This document shows, one piece after another, positions 46,050 through 55,118 of a DNA stretch of 64,000 nucleotides. The stretch is from CBDCFL01 sp965216135. Lineage in GTDB: Bacteria > Pseudomonadota > Alphaproteobacteria > Rhodobacterales > Rhodobacteraceae. The stretch spans positions 310,001-374,000 of the forward strand of contig CBDCFL010000022.1 in assembly GCA_965216135.1 (NCBI GenBank). Direction: 5' to 3'. The notes under the pieces are model-generated. The model was not told the origin of the DNA, searched no databases, and worked only from the letters and a program-made list of their open reading frames with translations. Position numbers and translations under genes: made by a program. Position 1 is the stretch's first letter, and every line of letters begins with the position of its first letter.

Positions 46050-46999
46050 ACTCATTGTATAATCGAGTATATCACGCTTCTGCGGGTGAAGAAACGGGCA
46101 TCCATCTGGGGAATGCGGGATTACAGAATGTCCAACAACCACCCGGTGCATTTGCTATTGCTGCACAGAGTGCATTTCAAGCGCTGGTCGCGACGGAATT
46201 TATTAATTCTTCTATAGCAGCTGACGCGGACATACGGACACGACTTGAAGCGTCAGGCAAGATTTTGGAGGAAACTTCAACGCTTCTCGACGAAATTGAG
46301 AACAATAATGCCAGAATACTCGTGGAAGTTGACGATGCACGCGAAAAAGGCATCAGTCGTTATCGCAATCAGTTCTTGAGCTCGACACAACGGGTCAGAA
46401 AAAATTTAGCCAATCTTCGCCGTGTGCTAAAAACCAAGAATGAAAAGTTCGATGACCTAGAGACAACATATAACGCGCATCTAAGGCTCAAACGCCCAGT
46501 CGAGTTGTGGATGGAGCGTGAGAAAGAGCACTGGAGGCAATCACGAATTGCCTGGGGCATTTTTTTGGTTGCGTCCGTGATATTTGCAGCAGCTATCACT
46601 GCATTTTTGTACTGGGGTTCCGACTGGCTCGCTGAATCGTTCGTTCTGAAGACTTGTTCTGGTTACCCTGAGGAATGGTGCACAGGAATTTCTCCAAAAG
46701 GTCCGTTCATTGTTTCAGCGATCTTTTTACTTTCAACAATTGTCGTTTGGTTCTTGCGCCTGCAAATTCGAATATATCTGAGCGAAAGGCACTTGGCCTT
46801 GGATGCCGCCGAGCGCGGCGCTTTTGCAGAAACTTACTTGGCACTATTGAAAGGGGGCGACGTGTCAGCCGACCAAGAATCAGTCGTCTTGGAAAGTTTG
46901 TTCAGACCGACGCAGGATGGAATTATCAAAGACGACGGGGCTTCTGATATTGGTATTCATGGTATTGCTGCGAAGATATTGGAAGGCAGGGCAAAATAA
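46050..46999 (+). pseudogene. DUF6161-type membrane protein, C-terminal piece
   Basis: About 310 residues, low in GC, include a long charged helix with coiled-coil character (EASGKILEETSTLLDEIENN to KTKNEKFDDLETTYNAHLRL). Two transmembrane segments follow (IFLVASVIFAAAITAFLYWG and FIVSAIFLLSTIVVWFLRL), then the C-terminal signature SERHLALDAAERGAFAETYL to LFRPTQDGIIKDDGASD typical of DUF6161. It pairs with the N-terminal piece at 40744. The exact left boundary within IS1380 sequence is uncertain. Function is unknown. Confidence 0.75.
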
Positions 47000-47008
47000 T
47001 AAATGACC

Positions 47009-47149
47009 GCCGGGCAACGCCCGACCGCGGGTGGGTGCCCAGCCGCTTGAGGTCTGCACTTTATGGCCCCGCCGGATCTTCCATTCGTTCGGGTGTACAG
47101 CGGCAAAGAAGCGCCCGCCCTCCGGGGCGGTCGGGCGCTGCCCGGCGGC
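47009..47149 (-). repeat. GC-rich palindrome-ended intergenic repeat, copy R3
   Basis: This inverted copy of the R1/R2 repeat has nearly perfect inverted ends: GCCGGGCAACGCCCGACCGC on the left and GCGGTCGGGCGCTGCCCGGC on the right. The interior holds GAGGTCTGCACTTTATGG and CATTCGTTCGGGTGTACA, the inverse of the R1 interior blocks. It lies just after the DUF6161 stop. Confidence 0.7.
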
Positions 47150-47272
47150 GCTACGCGCCTTGATTCCGGGCCTGAAGACATCTCAACCAACGCGCGGTAA
47201 TCGCCACTTGACCTTCCAGCAGCCGGAACCCCTAACTACGCCGTCAGACCCACTACCAACCGGCCCATCCCC

Positions 47273-47734
47273 ATGACCCCGCACACCCACCACCCAACAC
47301 AATCCCTTAACCGCCTCGCACTGTCCGCCACCATCCACTGCCTGACCGGCTGCGGTATCGGCGAGGTTCTGGGCCTCGTCATCGGCACCGCTCTCGGTTG
47401 GGCCACACCCGCCACCATCGCACTGGCCGTCGCGCTGGCATTCTTTTTCGGCTACAGCCTCACGCTGCGCGCGCTGATCGCCGCGAAAATGCCACTGCGC
47501 CAGGCCCTGCGCATCGCGCTGGCCGCCGATACCGTCTCGATCACGGTGATGGAGATCATCGACAACGCCGTCATTCTGATCATCCCCGGCGCGATGGCCG
47601 CCGGGCTGGCCTCCCCCCTGTTCTGGGGCTCTCTCGCATTCGCCCTGATCGTCGCTGCGATCGTGGTCTTTCCGGTCAACCGCTGGATGATCGCTCGCGG
47701 CCGCGGCCATGCGGTCGCGCATCAGCATCACTAG
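47273..47734 (+). CDS. DUF4396 membrane protein
   Basis: The 153-residue protein reads HCLTGCGIGEVLGLVIGTAL, the conserved first segment of DUF4396. Further hydrophobic segments follow (IALAVALAFFFGYSLTLRAL, FWGSLAFALIVAAIVVFPVN) and a His-rich C-terminus (RGHAVAHQHH). The TGC/GIGE and terminal His residues suggest a metal-related role, but function is not established. It starts about 120 bp after repeat R3. Confidence 0.82.
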   Translation: MTPHTHHPTQSLNRLALSATIHCLTGCGIGEVLGLVIGTALGWATPATIALAVALAFFFGYSLTLRALIAAKMPLRQALRIALAADTVSITVMEIIDNAVILIIPGAMAAGLASPLFWGSLAFALIVAAIVVFPVNRWMIARGRGHAVAHQHH

Positions 47735-47775
47735 CGGCGGTCCCGGCGCGCGCCAGTTCGTGCTACAATGCCCCC

Positions 47776-47991
47776 ATGACCCGCGTTCTGATCATTATCG
47801 TCGTGCTCATCGGCGGCTGGTATATCTACGGCTCCGCCACCGGATGGAAGAATGTGCCGAGCTTTGGGCTGGCCACCAGCCCGGGGCGGGTCTGGACGCC
47901 GGGCAACACCGGCGTCCTGGGCGGGTTCAAGAAGGCCGTGGGCGGCGTCAGCGGCTCGGTCACCGGCGTCGCAGAGCGGATCGGCAAGTAG
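47776..47991 (+). CDS. small membrane-anchored Gly-rich protein
   Basis: The 71-residue protein has one N-terminal transmembrane helix (VLIIIVVLIGGWYIY) and a Gly/Val-rich tail (VLGGFKKAVGGVSGSVTGVA, ERIGK). It is paralogous to the protein at 48922: both have the WY-Y motif, a GGF motif and a tail with regularly spaced small residues ending in IG(K/N). I do not recognise the family. It lies 41 bp after the DUF4396 gene and may be in the same operon. Confidence 0.6.
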   Translation: MTRVLIIIVVLIGGWYIYGSATGWKNVPSFGLATSPGRVWTPGNTGVLGGFKKAVGGVSGSVTGVAERIGK

Positions 47992-48921
47992 CCCGCACCC
48001 GGTCGCCGTTGCGCAACAGCGGTGCCGACGGATAGCCGACGGGTTGCCGACAGTTTTGCCCGGGGACGAAAGGAAGCCTGGTGCGAAAATCTCCGTTGTG
48101 GTCAACCAACCCACTGACAGGGCTCAACTTATTCAACTTATCCACAGGATTTCCACAGCAAATTTAACGCCTTATCCCTAAGAAATTTCTCCCACTGCCG
48201 GTTTTTCGCTTGCGCGACTCGCCATGATTGGCCAACGTCCCCGTGCTGCGAAGGTTCTTACGAATCAGCGCAGTAGCAAAGGCCCCTCGGGTCCGGCGCG
48301 GATTGAGACAGAGCTTCGGCAAAGGATCGAAACGCAAAGGATCATGGGACGCAGCAAAGTCGCAAAGGTTCCTCGGAATCAATGTGATAGAGCGGTGGCA
48401 CCAGGGCCGGAGCAAGCCGCGAAATGACCTTCGGGAAGTTGAGTGGTGGCGGAGGTTCGCAAGAACCAAAGCATTGAGCCGGACGCCCTTAGGGGGGAAA
48501 AGTTCAGGAAGGCGTCAGGAAGTGCTGGCAACAGCGCGATGCGAGAGACCGCGTCTTTAGCACCTGACGTCTTTTCCTGTTGCCCGGCCCAATTTCCTGA
48601 AATCGCTAGCAAAACTGAACGGGGCCTGTCTGCCATCAGCAAACAAGCCCCGCCGTCAGTCAAAATGCTTTACCGCGTCCTGCACCTGTGCGCGCAGCGT
48701 TACACCGCGCTGCGGCGCAGATCAACTAGATGTTGCGTCAATTTTCATCAAACTCGCAACACTTGCCGATTTGTGGCAATTTCCGGTTTGTCTTATGCGC
48801 TCCTCTGAAACGGCGCAGAGGCGGGTAAACTACCATCAATCGCGTTAATCAAACCGCCAAATCTTTGCCAAATTCGCCGAATAATATGTTTGAACCGCAT
48901 TTTTTGCGCGTGGAGGAAAGA
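47992..48921. other. 930-bp region without a supported gene; one DnaA-box-like site
   Basis: Several short open frames exist in both directions but none shows recognisable motifs. A TTATCCACA (48138-48146) lies in a short AT-rich stretch with a second TTTCCACA nearby. The part 48680-48900 is AT-rich and probably holds the promoter of the small protein at 48922. No tRNA or known ncRNA structure was recognised. Confidence 0.4.
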
Positions 48922-49110
48922 ATGGGACGTCTTCTTCTCGCTGCCGCAGCGGTTGCGTTGTTGTGGTATGCCTATGTTGAATATTCCGGCCCGGGCGGGT
49001 TCCGTCTGTCAGGATCGCCAAGCGGCGGCGGCGCGGTCGGTGGATTTCAAGGTGCTACAAAATCGGTTGCCGGCGCGGTCAAAGGTGCTGCGTCGAATAT
49101 CGGCAACTAA
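48922..49110 (+). CDS. small membrane-anchored Gly-rich protein (paralog)
   Basis: The 62-residue protein MGRLLLAAAAVALLWYAYVE has one transmembrane helix followed by a Gly/Ser-rich linker and AVGGFQGATKSVAGAVKGAA ending SNIGN. The ATG at 48922 is preceded by GGAGGAAAG. It resembles the protein at 47776 in layout and in the GGF tail, suggesting local duplication. Function is unknown. Confidence 0.6.
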   Translation: MGRLLLAAAAVALLWYAYVEYSGPGGFRLSGSPSGGGAVGGFQGATKSVAGAVKGAASNIGN

Positions 49111-49171
49111 TCATCTCTGTGAACGCCCAGTATGCGGGCCCTGCCGGCCATCAGTAACCGATCGGTTGACA

Positions 49172-49926
49172 TCAGGCGTTCAGAAACGCCCGGGCCGCCG
49201 CCTCGAACTCGCGCGGCTTTTCGGCATGTAACCAGTGGCCTGCGCTCGGGATGCGGGCAAACCGCACTTTGGGAAACAGGCGTTTGATTTCAACCCGGTA
49301 TTCAGCCAAGACGTAATCGCTGTTAGCGCCGGATAACATCAGTACGGGCACCGCAAATTCTGCCTGAAATGCCGGAAATCCCCGAATTGCCGCCATGTCG
49401 GCCGCCAGCACGTCGAGGTTCAGCCGCCAGCGTTTTTCCTTCAGATCCAGCGAATGCAGCAGAAACGGCTTCAGCTCTTCGTCGATGCCGATCATCTGCC
49501 CGGCCGCATCGCTGCGCCGCTCGACCCGGCCCAGATCGACGCCGCGCATCGCGGCAATCGGGCCACGGTCCAACCCCTCATAGGCCACGGGTGCAATATC
49601 GGCCACGACGAGCCTGCGAACCAATTTCGGCTTCGTCAGCGCCAACACCATTGCGGCTTTGCCACCCATGGAATGGCCGAGCAGATCCACCGGCGCACCG
49701 ATGTCGTCACCCACCTCTGCCAGTCTGCGGCAAGCTCCGGGTAGCGATGGCGGTCAGCCCACGGGCTTGCCCCGTGGTTGCGCATATCAACCGTGATCAC
49801 GTGGCGTTCATTGGCCAACCGTTTAGCGATGACCCCCCAGTTGCGGCCCGAGCCGTAGAGGCCATGGGCAACAAGCAGCGCCGGCGGGGCGCCCGCCTGG
49901 CCGAACGATTGGGTCGCGAGCTTCAC
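49172..49926 (-). pseudogene. alpha/beta hydrolase (YbfF-like), frameshifted
   Basis: From a GTG at 49926, overlapping the glyA stop, the frame gives LLVAHGLYGSGRNWGVIAKR and NHGASPWADRHRYPELAAD. The family sequence (EVGDDIGAPVDLLGHSMGGK) continues in another frame with the nucleophile elbow GHSMGG and the catalytic SAGHWLHAEKP. Restoring one C near 49722 (GAC CTG GCA) repairs it. An esterase similar to YbfF is the likely intact product. A sequencing error cannot be excluded. Confidence 0.8.
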
Positions 49927-51216
49927 GAGCCCGGATAGATCGGTAACCGCTGGCACAATTCGAGCACTTTGGCTTTGACCGTGTCTTCGACGCCTGCATT
50001 ACCGTCTTCGCCATTGCCGGCCAAACAATCGACAACCCGGGTGATCCAGTCGGCGATTTGGCGAAACTCGCCCTCACCAAAGCCGCGTGTGGTCCCCGCA
50101 GGCGTGCCAAGGCGAATGCCAGAGGTCACGTCGGTTTTTCGGGATCAAAGGGGATACCGTTTTTGTTGGTGGTGATGTTTGCGCGCCCCAGCGCCTTTTC
50201 GGTTGCGTTGCCTTTCACGCCCTTGGGGCGCAGATCGACCAGCATGACGTGCGTGTCCGTGCCCCCGGTGACAATGTCCAGGCCACCTTTGATCAGTTGA
50301 TCGGCCAGCGCCTGTGCATTGGTGATCACCTGTCCGGTGTATGCCTTGAACTCTGGGCGCAGAGCCTCGCCCAAGGTCACGGCCTTGGCGGCGATGACAT
50401 GCATCAAGGGCCCGCCATGGATGCCGGGGAAGATCGCCGAGTTCACTTTCTTTGCGATATTTTCATCATTGGTCAGGATCATGCCGCCCCGAGGCCCGCG
50501 CAGGGTTTGTGGGTGGTCGTGGTTGCGACATGTGCGTGCGGGAAGGGGCTGGGGTGATGACCACCCGCCACCAGCCCAGCAAAATGCGCCATGTCGACCA
50601 GCAGAAACGCACCGACGCTGTCGGCGATCTGACGCATCCGGGGGAAATAAATCTGTCGCGGGATGGCCGAGCCACCGGCGATGATCATTTTGGGAGAATG
50701 TTCGCTGGCCAGTTCCTGAACTTGATCGTAATCGATGCGGCTGTCCTGCTGGCGCACGCCATATTGGATCGCGTTGAACTATTTGCCGGATTGATTGGGC
50801 GCGGCCCCATGCGTCAGATGCCCACCTGAGGCCAGGTTCATGCCCAAAATTGTGTTGCCAGGGCTCAAGAGCGCCTGAAACACCCCCTGATTGGCCTGCG
50901 ACCCGGAGTTTAGCTGAACATTGGCAAAGTCGCAGCCGAACAGTTGTTTGGCCCGGTTAATCTCTAAATTCTCAGCAATATCAACGAATTGACAACCGCA
51001 GTAATAACGACGGTCGGGGTATCCCTCGGCATATTTGTTGGTCATCACGCTGCGCTGGGCGGCCATGACCGCCCGGCTGACGATGTTTTCGGAGGCGATC
51101 AACTCAATCTCGTTTTGTTGGCGGCCAAGCTCTGCGGTGATTGCGCCAATCACATTGAGATCGCGCGAGGCGAGCGTTTCGGTGAAATATCCGTTGTCAG
51201 ACTGGGCGGCGTTCAT
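49923..51216 (-). pseudogene. glyA: serine hydroxymethyltransferase, multiply broken
   Basis: The frame from 51216 gives IELIASENIVSRAVMAAQRS, TNKYAEGYPDRRYYCGCQFV and LASGGHLTHGAAPNQSGK, then a TAG where Trp is expected (50779-50781). FNAIQYGV follows. A one-base loss near 50500 disrupts the PLP-lysine motif TTTTHKTLRGPRGG, and another loss near 50127 separates FDPEKPT from TSGIRLGTPAGTTRGFGE. Three independent lesions make this a clear pseudogene; a functional copy is expected elsewhere because SHMT supplies glycine and C1 units. Confidence 0.88.
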
Positions 51217-51395
51217 CTGCGCTGCTCCTGATTGATGCGGTTTGGCCGATTTGCGGCTTTTAGCGGTATGACCTGCCGGACAACAGCGCCTAAAACGACG
51301 CAGCTTGCAGCAAAGCGGCTTTTGGGTTTGCGGGTGCAGGGCTTGAGTTTCCAGCCCTTGCAGGTGATTGTTTCGTCAAAACGGGATAGACGCCC

Positions 51396-52163
51396 ATGAA
51401 TTCGGTGCAAAAAATCTGTTTCCTTGCCGGTGAGTCCGAGATTGCCCAAACGGCCAGATCGGACCTCGCGCAAACCTATGGCGATCATCCGCACGATCGC
51501 GCCGATGTCATCGTGGCGCTTGGGGGCGATGGGTTCATGCTGCAGACGCTGCATGGCACGATGGAACTGGACATACCTGTCTATGGGATGAACTGCGGAA
51601 CCATCGGGTTCTTGATGAATGAATACCGCAAGGATGATCTTGTCGAGCGCCTGGCGGCAGCCGAGGAAGAAAAGATCAACCCCTTGAAAATGCGTGCAGA
51701 AAGCGCCGATGGGTCATCACACGAGGCGCTGGCGATCAACGAGGTTTCACTGCTCAGGGCCGGGCCGCAGGCGGCAAAGCTAAAGATCAGCGTGAACGGG
51801 CGTGTGCGTATGCCGGAGCTGGTGTGCGATGGCGCGCTTTTGTCCACGCCTGCGGGATCAACGGCCTACAATTACTCGGCCCATGGCCCGATATTACCTA
51901 TGGGCTCGGAAGTGCTGGCGCTGACCGCGATGGCGGCGTTCAGGCCGCGGCGCTGGCACGGCGCGATCCTGCCTAAAACTGCGGTCGTGGAGTTTGAAAT
52001 ACTTGAGGCGGACAAAAGACCGGTCATGGCGGATGCCGACAGCCGATCAGTGCGTAACGTGTCACGGGTCCGCATCTGGAGCGAACCAGCGGTCGGTCAC
52101 CGCATCCTTTTTGACCCCGGCCACGGGCTGGAAGAACGCCTGATCCGGGAACAATTTACATGA
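51396..52163 (+). CDS. nadK: NAD kinase
   Basis: The 255-residue protein has the kinase motif VIVALGGDGFMLQTLH (GGDG at 43-46), YGMNCGTIGFLMNEY, and LLSTPAGSTAYNYSAHGPIL. It phosphorylates NAD to NADP. It is divergent from glyA with a 180-bp gap that must hold both promoters. It appears intact. Confidence 0.93.
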   Translation: MNSVQKICFLAGESEIAQTARSDLAQTYGDHPHDRADVIVALGGDGFMLQTLHGTMELDIPVYGMNCGTIGFLMNEYRKDDLVERLAAAEEEKINPLKMRAESADGSSHEALAINEVSLLRAGPQAAKLKISVNGRVRMPELVCDGALLSTPAGSTAYNYSAHGPILPMGSEVLALTAMAAFRPRRWHGAILPKTAVVEFEILEADKRPVMADADSRSVRNVSRVRIWSEPAVGHRILFDPGHGLEERLIREQFT

Positions 52164-52195
52164 GATGTCTCGCGGCTAAACTGCCGGCCGAGGCG

Positions 52196-52786
52196 TTAAT
52201 TTCTGCGCTGATCCAGCTTGCGGTATAGCGTCGAGGCAGAGATGCTCAACATCCGCGCTGCGGTTGGAATTGAATTGTCGCAAAACTTGAGCGTCGCGTC
52301 GATCAGCTCATTTTCCATCTCGCGCAGGGTTGATCCGGCCGATATTCTGTAGCTGCGCTGCTCGGATGGTTGATCGGCGCTTGGGCGCGAACGCGCCGGT
52401 GCGCCGCTGCGTTTTGCATAATCCTGAGCGTCCCTGACCGCAGCTAGCAATGTGGTTTCATCCACGCGCCTTGGAAGCACGTCATTAGCACCGGCGCGCA
52501 TCATCTTGACGACATTTGGCGCCGAGACATCGCGCGCCACAATGATGACCGGCGCATCGCAACCGCTGGCGCGCAGATCTTTGATAATCTCGACATGCTC
52601 AACGCCACCGACAAGGCATTCGGTCACAACAATATCGGGATCAAGTTTTGAATATTGCGCCAAGGCCTCTAGCACGGAACGCGCGCGAATGACTTCCCCG
52701 GCGCGCTGTAAAGAGGTGTAGAGCGCCGATTTTGTCGAGCTTGCATCTTCAATCAATAATAACCGTCCAGCCAAAACCAGCCTCAT
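52196..52786 (-). CDS. response regulator with Fis-type HTH and atypical receiver
   Basis: The 196-residue protein has a receiver domain (RLLLIEDASSTKSALYTSLQ to VIIVARDVSAPNVVKMMRAG). The C-terminal Fis-like HTH reads REMENELIDATLKFCDNSIP then TAARMLSISASTLYRKLDQR. At the expected phosphoryl-Asp position (DIVVTECLVGG) there is Glu, so it may be constitutively active or phosphorylation-independent. No histidine kinase is adjacent. It resembles the short NtrC-like regulators without an AAA+ domain. Confidence 0.8.
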   Translation of the reverse strand: MRLVLAGRLLLIEDASSTKSALYTSLQRAGEVIRARSVLEALAQYSKLDPDIVVTECLVGGVEHVEIIKDLRASGCDAPVIIVARDVSAPNVVKMMRAGANDVLPRRVDETTLLAAVRDAQDYAKRSGAPARSRPSADQPSEQRSYRISAGSTLREMENELIDATLKFCDNSIPTAARMLSISASTLYRKLDQRRN

Positions 52787-52864
52787 ACAAAAAGAATCAC
52801 ACAGCGCACCAAGTCTGCAGGGACTTGGAAATCGGTAATCAATTTACGCGCGGAGGTTACAATA

Positions 52865-52919
52865 ATGAGCAATATTCAAGTGAACTGGTTAATTGCGATA
52901 CACAACGAATTCAAACTAG
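52865..52919 (+). pseudogene. start of a short gene interrupted by IS C2
   Basis: A good site GGAGG precedes ATG at 52865, and the frame reads MSNIQVNWLIAIHNEFKL into the CTAG flank of C2. Removing C2 would extend it only seven codons (VSLVYIG) to a stop, so either the gene is tiny or sequence was lost. I do not recognise it. Confidence 0.4.
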
Positions 52920-53808
52920 GGCTTGTTGACGTTTAGGGATTCCCAAATCGGCTGATGACTGATTCAAAGTTGCAAACAGAGGAGAGCAGCCTTGATCCGC
53001 ACAGTTCTGACCGACGCCCAATGGGCTGTCATCGCACCGCACTGCCTTGGCCGGGAATGCGACCCCGGTCGCACCGGCCCTGACCCGCGCCGGTTTGTCG
53101 AGGCAGTTCTCTGGATCTCGCGGACCGGATGCCCCTGGCGCGACCTGCCGGAAGAGTTCGGGCGCTGGAACAGCGTGTTCAAGCGCTTCCGAAGGTGGGT
53201 GAGGGCCGACGCTTTCTATCGTATGTTCAGGGTATTAGCCGAAGATGCAGACTTCGAATACACGATGATCGACGGTAGTATCGTCAAAGTCCACCGACAC
53301 GGTCAGGGCGCAAAAGGGGGACTCAAAGCCAAGCCATCGGACGCTCTCGCGGCGGGATAACGACAAAGATCATGGCTCTGACGGACGCGCTCGGCAATCT
53401 GATCGACTTCCGCCTTCTGCCCGGTCAGGCGCATGACCTGCGGGGTACCGCCGCACTGATCGAGGGCCTCACCTGCGACCAGTTTCTCGCCGACCGTGCC
53501 TTCGACGCGAACTGGCTGCGCGAAGCGCTGACCAGTGCCGGGATCGAGCCGGTAATCCCTCCAAAATCAAACCGCCGCTTCCCGGCGGAGTTCGACCGCC
53601 CCACCTACAAATGGCGTCACCTGGTCGAAAACTTCTTCGGAAAGCTGAAGGAATACAGAGGGATCGCAATGCGTTCGATTTGATAAATTCAGTTCCCGCC
53701 GTTGTGCGGTGGGATGGATCGCCAAACCCTGCAAAACAGATGACAGCTTCAAAGCATTCATCTCGCTTGCTGCAATCGTCATTCAAACACGATGAACGTC
53801 AACACCCC
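52920..53808 (+). mobile_element. IS5-family (IS427-group) element C2, 889 bp with internal insertion
   Basis: This copy has the same ends and CTAG flanks (52916-52919, 53809-53812) as C1 and is almost identical over most of its length. A 52-bp insertion at 53677-53728 is mosaic: its first part repeats at 53867-53898 and its second part matches the type A IS630 element (29514-29539). GATTC sites at 52938 and 52961 keep the 23-bp spacing. Confidence 0.9.
52992..53683 (+). CDS. IS5-family transposase (C2), C-terminally truncated
   Basis: ORF1 (52992-53360) and ORF2 in the -1 frame, joined at A-AAA-GGG, match the C1 transposase. The 52-bp insertion brings in a stop right after the catalytic HLVENFFGKLKEYRGIAMRS, ending in I and removing about 20 C-terminal residues. 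One residue change (Pro for His in DRPTYKWRH) is also seen. Activity is doubtful. Confidence 0.82.
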
Positions 53809-53866
53809 CTAGTCAGTTTAGTCTATATTGGGTAGCCCGGCGATGCTAATGCCATGCGGAAATTGC

Positions 53867-53898
53867 CGATTTGATAAATTCAGTTCCCGCCGTTGTGC
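53867..53898 (+). repeat. 32-bp sequence repeated inside IS C2
   Basis: CGATTTGATAAATTCAGTTC and the next 12 bases are identical to 53676-53707 within C2. The surrounding 53813-53938 looks like remnant mobile DNA and holds no gene. Confidence 0.75.
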
Positions 53899-53938
53899 TG
53901 GTAACAGCGCGCGGGAGGCCTGATCCGGGAACAGCCCG

Positions 53939-54568
53939 ATGGTCGAGATAATTCGATCGCACAGCCTTGCATATTTTCCAGTTCGCAAAGTTGGCACGAC
54001 GACAATGCGCGCGGCACTGCGAGAGATTGCCGAAAACGAGGCGGATTACGTGCGCACCTGGGACATCCCGATGTCGCCATATATCCGATATCGGGCCAAG
54101 GGGTGTCGCAAGATCGCCATTGTTCGCGACCCGGTAAGGCGATTTCTGTCCGCCTTTGGCGACCGTGTCGTCGCCAAGAAAGACATGGACAAAGGCTTTT
54201 GGGATCGGGCTTTGCTTGCGCCTTTCGGGCTGTCGGCGCGTCCGGATATCGATACCTTCTGCAGGCATTATCGCGCCTACTATCTGTTGAATGACAAAAT
54301 CCGCCGTCATTTTCGCCCACAGTGGCCCTACCTTGGCCGCGATCTGTCGTATTTCGACAAGATATATCGCCTTGAGTCGTTGGGTGAGCTGACCAGCGAC
54401 ATTTCCGAACTGGCCGGACGTAAGATCGTGCTGCCCAAGCTTCATACGACCGGGCCGAAATACCGGTATGACGCGATGGATCCCGAAATTCAGCAGCTGG
54501 TTCTGGGTTTTACGGCCGCAGATTATGCGTTTCTCAAAGGCTTTTACACACCGCCGGACGCGTATTAG
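53939..54568 (+). CDS. sulfotransferase family protein
   Basis: The 209-residue protein has the 5'-phosphosulfate-binding region AYFPVRKVGTTTMRAALREI and the 3'-phosphate region KIAIVRDPVRRFLSAF, the two PAPS motifs of the Sulfotransfer_2 fold. It ends YAFLKGFYTPPDAY. It may sulfate a surface polysaccharide or lipid. Upstream DNA is IS debris, so the promoter is unclear, and transfer with mobile DNA is possible. Confidence 0.8.
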   Translation: MVEIIRSHSLAYFPVRKVGTTTMRAALREIAENEADYVRTWDIPMSPYIRYRAKGCRKIAIVRDPVRRFLSAFGDRVVAKKDMDKGFWDRALLAPFGLSARPDIDTFCRHYRAYYLLNDKIRRHFRPQWPYLGRDLSYFDKIYRLESLGELTSDISELAGRKIVLPKLHTTGPKYRYDAMDPEIQQLVLGFTAADYAFLKGFYTPPDAY

Positions 54569-54722
54569 TTTAATATTAAACTACATGGATACTAACGACT
54601 ACTGCGATCTGTTTAGTGTCGACCGCATCTCAGCCCGCGACGCGTTCAATCGCCCAGCCCACTTGCGCTTGGCAGCTATCGGCATCAATCATGGCGCAGA
54701 GATTTGTTCCCGGGGGGCACTC

Positions 54723-55115
54723 ATGTCTTTGCTTACAGCGGCACGCGCGGCGCGTGACAACGCCCATTCGCCATATTCAGGCTTTAAGGTCGGGGCCGCG
54801 GTCCGCGCCAAGAGCGGCACCATCTATGCCGGTTGCAATGTCGAGAATGTGGCCTACCCCGAAGGCACATGCGCCGAAGCGGGCGCTATCGCGGCGATGG
54901 TAGCGGCAGGCGAGAACGACATTGCCGAGGTGCTGGTGATCGCTGGCGGGGACATACCGGTCAGCCCCTGCGGCGGGTGCCGTCAGAAGCTTGCCGAATT
55001 CGCTGACCCGGAAGTGGTGGTGACATTGGCCACGACAAACGGCGATCAGAGTGAAACAACCATCGGCGCGTTGTTGCCCGGCGCGTTCGACATTTCGCAT
55101 ATGCAGGGCTCGTGA
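54723..55115 (+). CDS. cdd: cytidine deaminase
   Basis: The 130-residue enzyme has AHSPYSGFKVGAAVRAKSG, the zinc and catalytic motif NVAYPEGTCAEAGAIAAMV, and the second zinc motif SPCGGCRQKLAEF. It converts cytidine and deoxycytidine to uridine and deoxyuridine. The ATG at 54723 follows a GGGGGG site and matches the usual N-terminus. deoA begins 3 bp after its stop. Confidence 0.93.
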   Translation: MSLLTAARAARDNAHSPYSGFKVGAAVRAKSGTIYAGCNVENVAYPEGTCAEAGAIAAMVAAGENDIAEVLVIAGGDIPVSPCGGCRQKLAEFADPEVVVTLATTNGDQSETTIGALLPGAFDISHMQGS

Positions 55116-55118
55116 TCG

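Noticed and set aside
48130..48160. Replication origin at the DnaA-box-like site
   Set aside because: Only one perfect box (plus a weak one) is present, with no box cluster or origin-linked genes nearby.
48228..48560. 110-codon open frame in the gap after the first small membrane protein
   Set aside because: It is Arg/Ser-rich with no recognisable motif, overlaps equally long frames on the other strand, and lacks a convincing ribosome-binding site.
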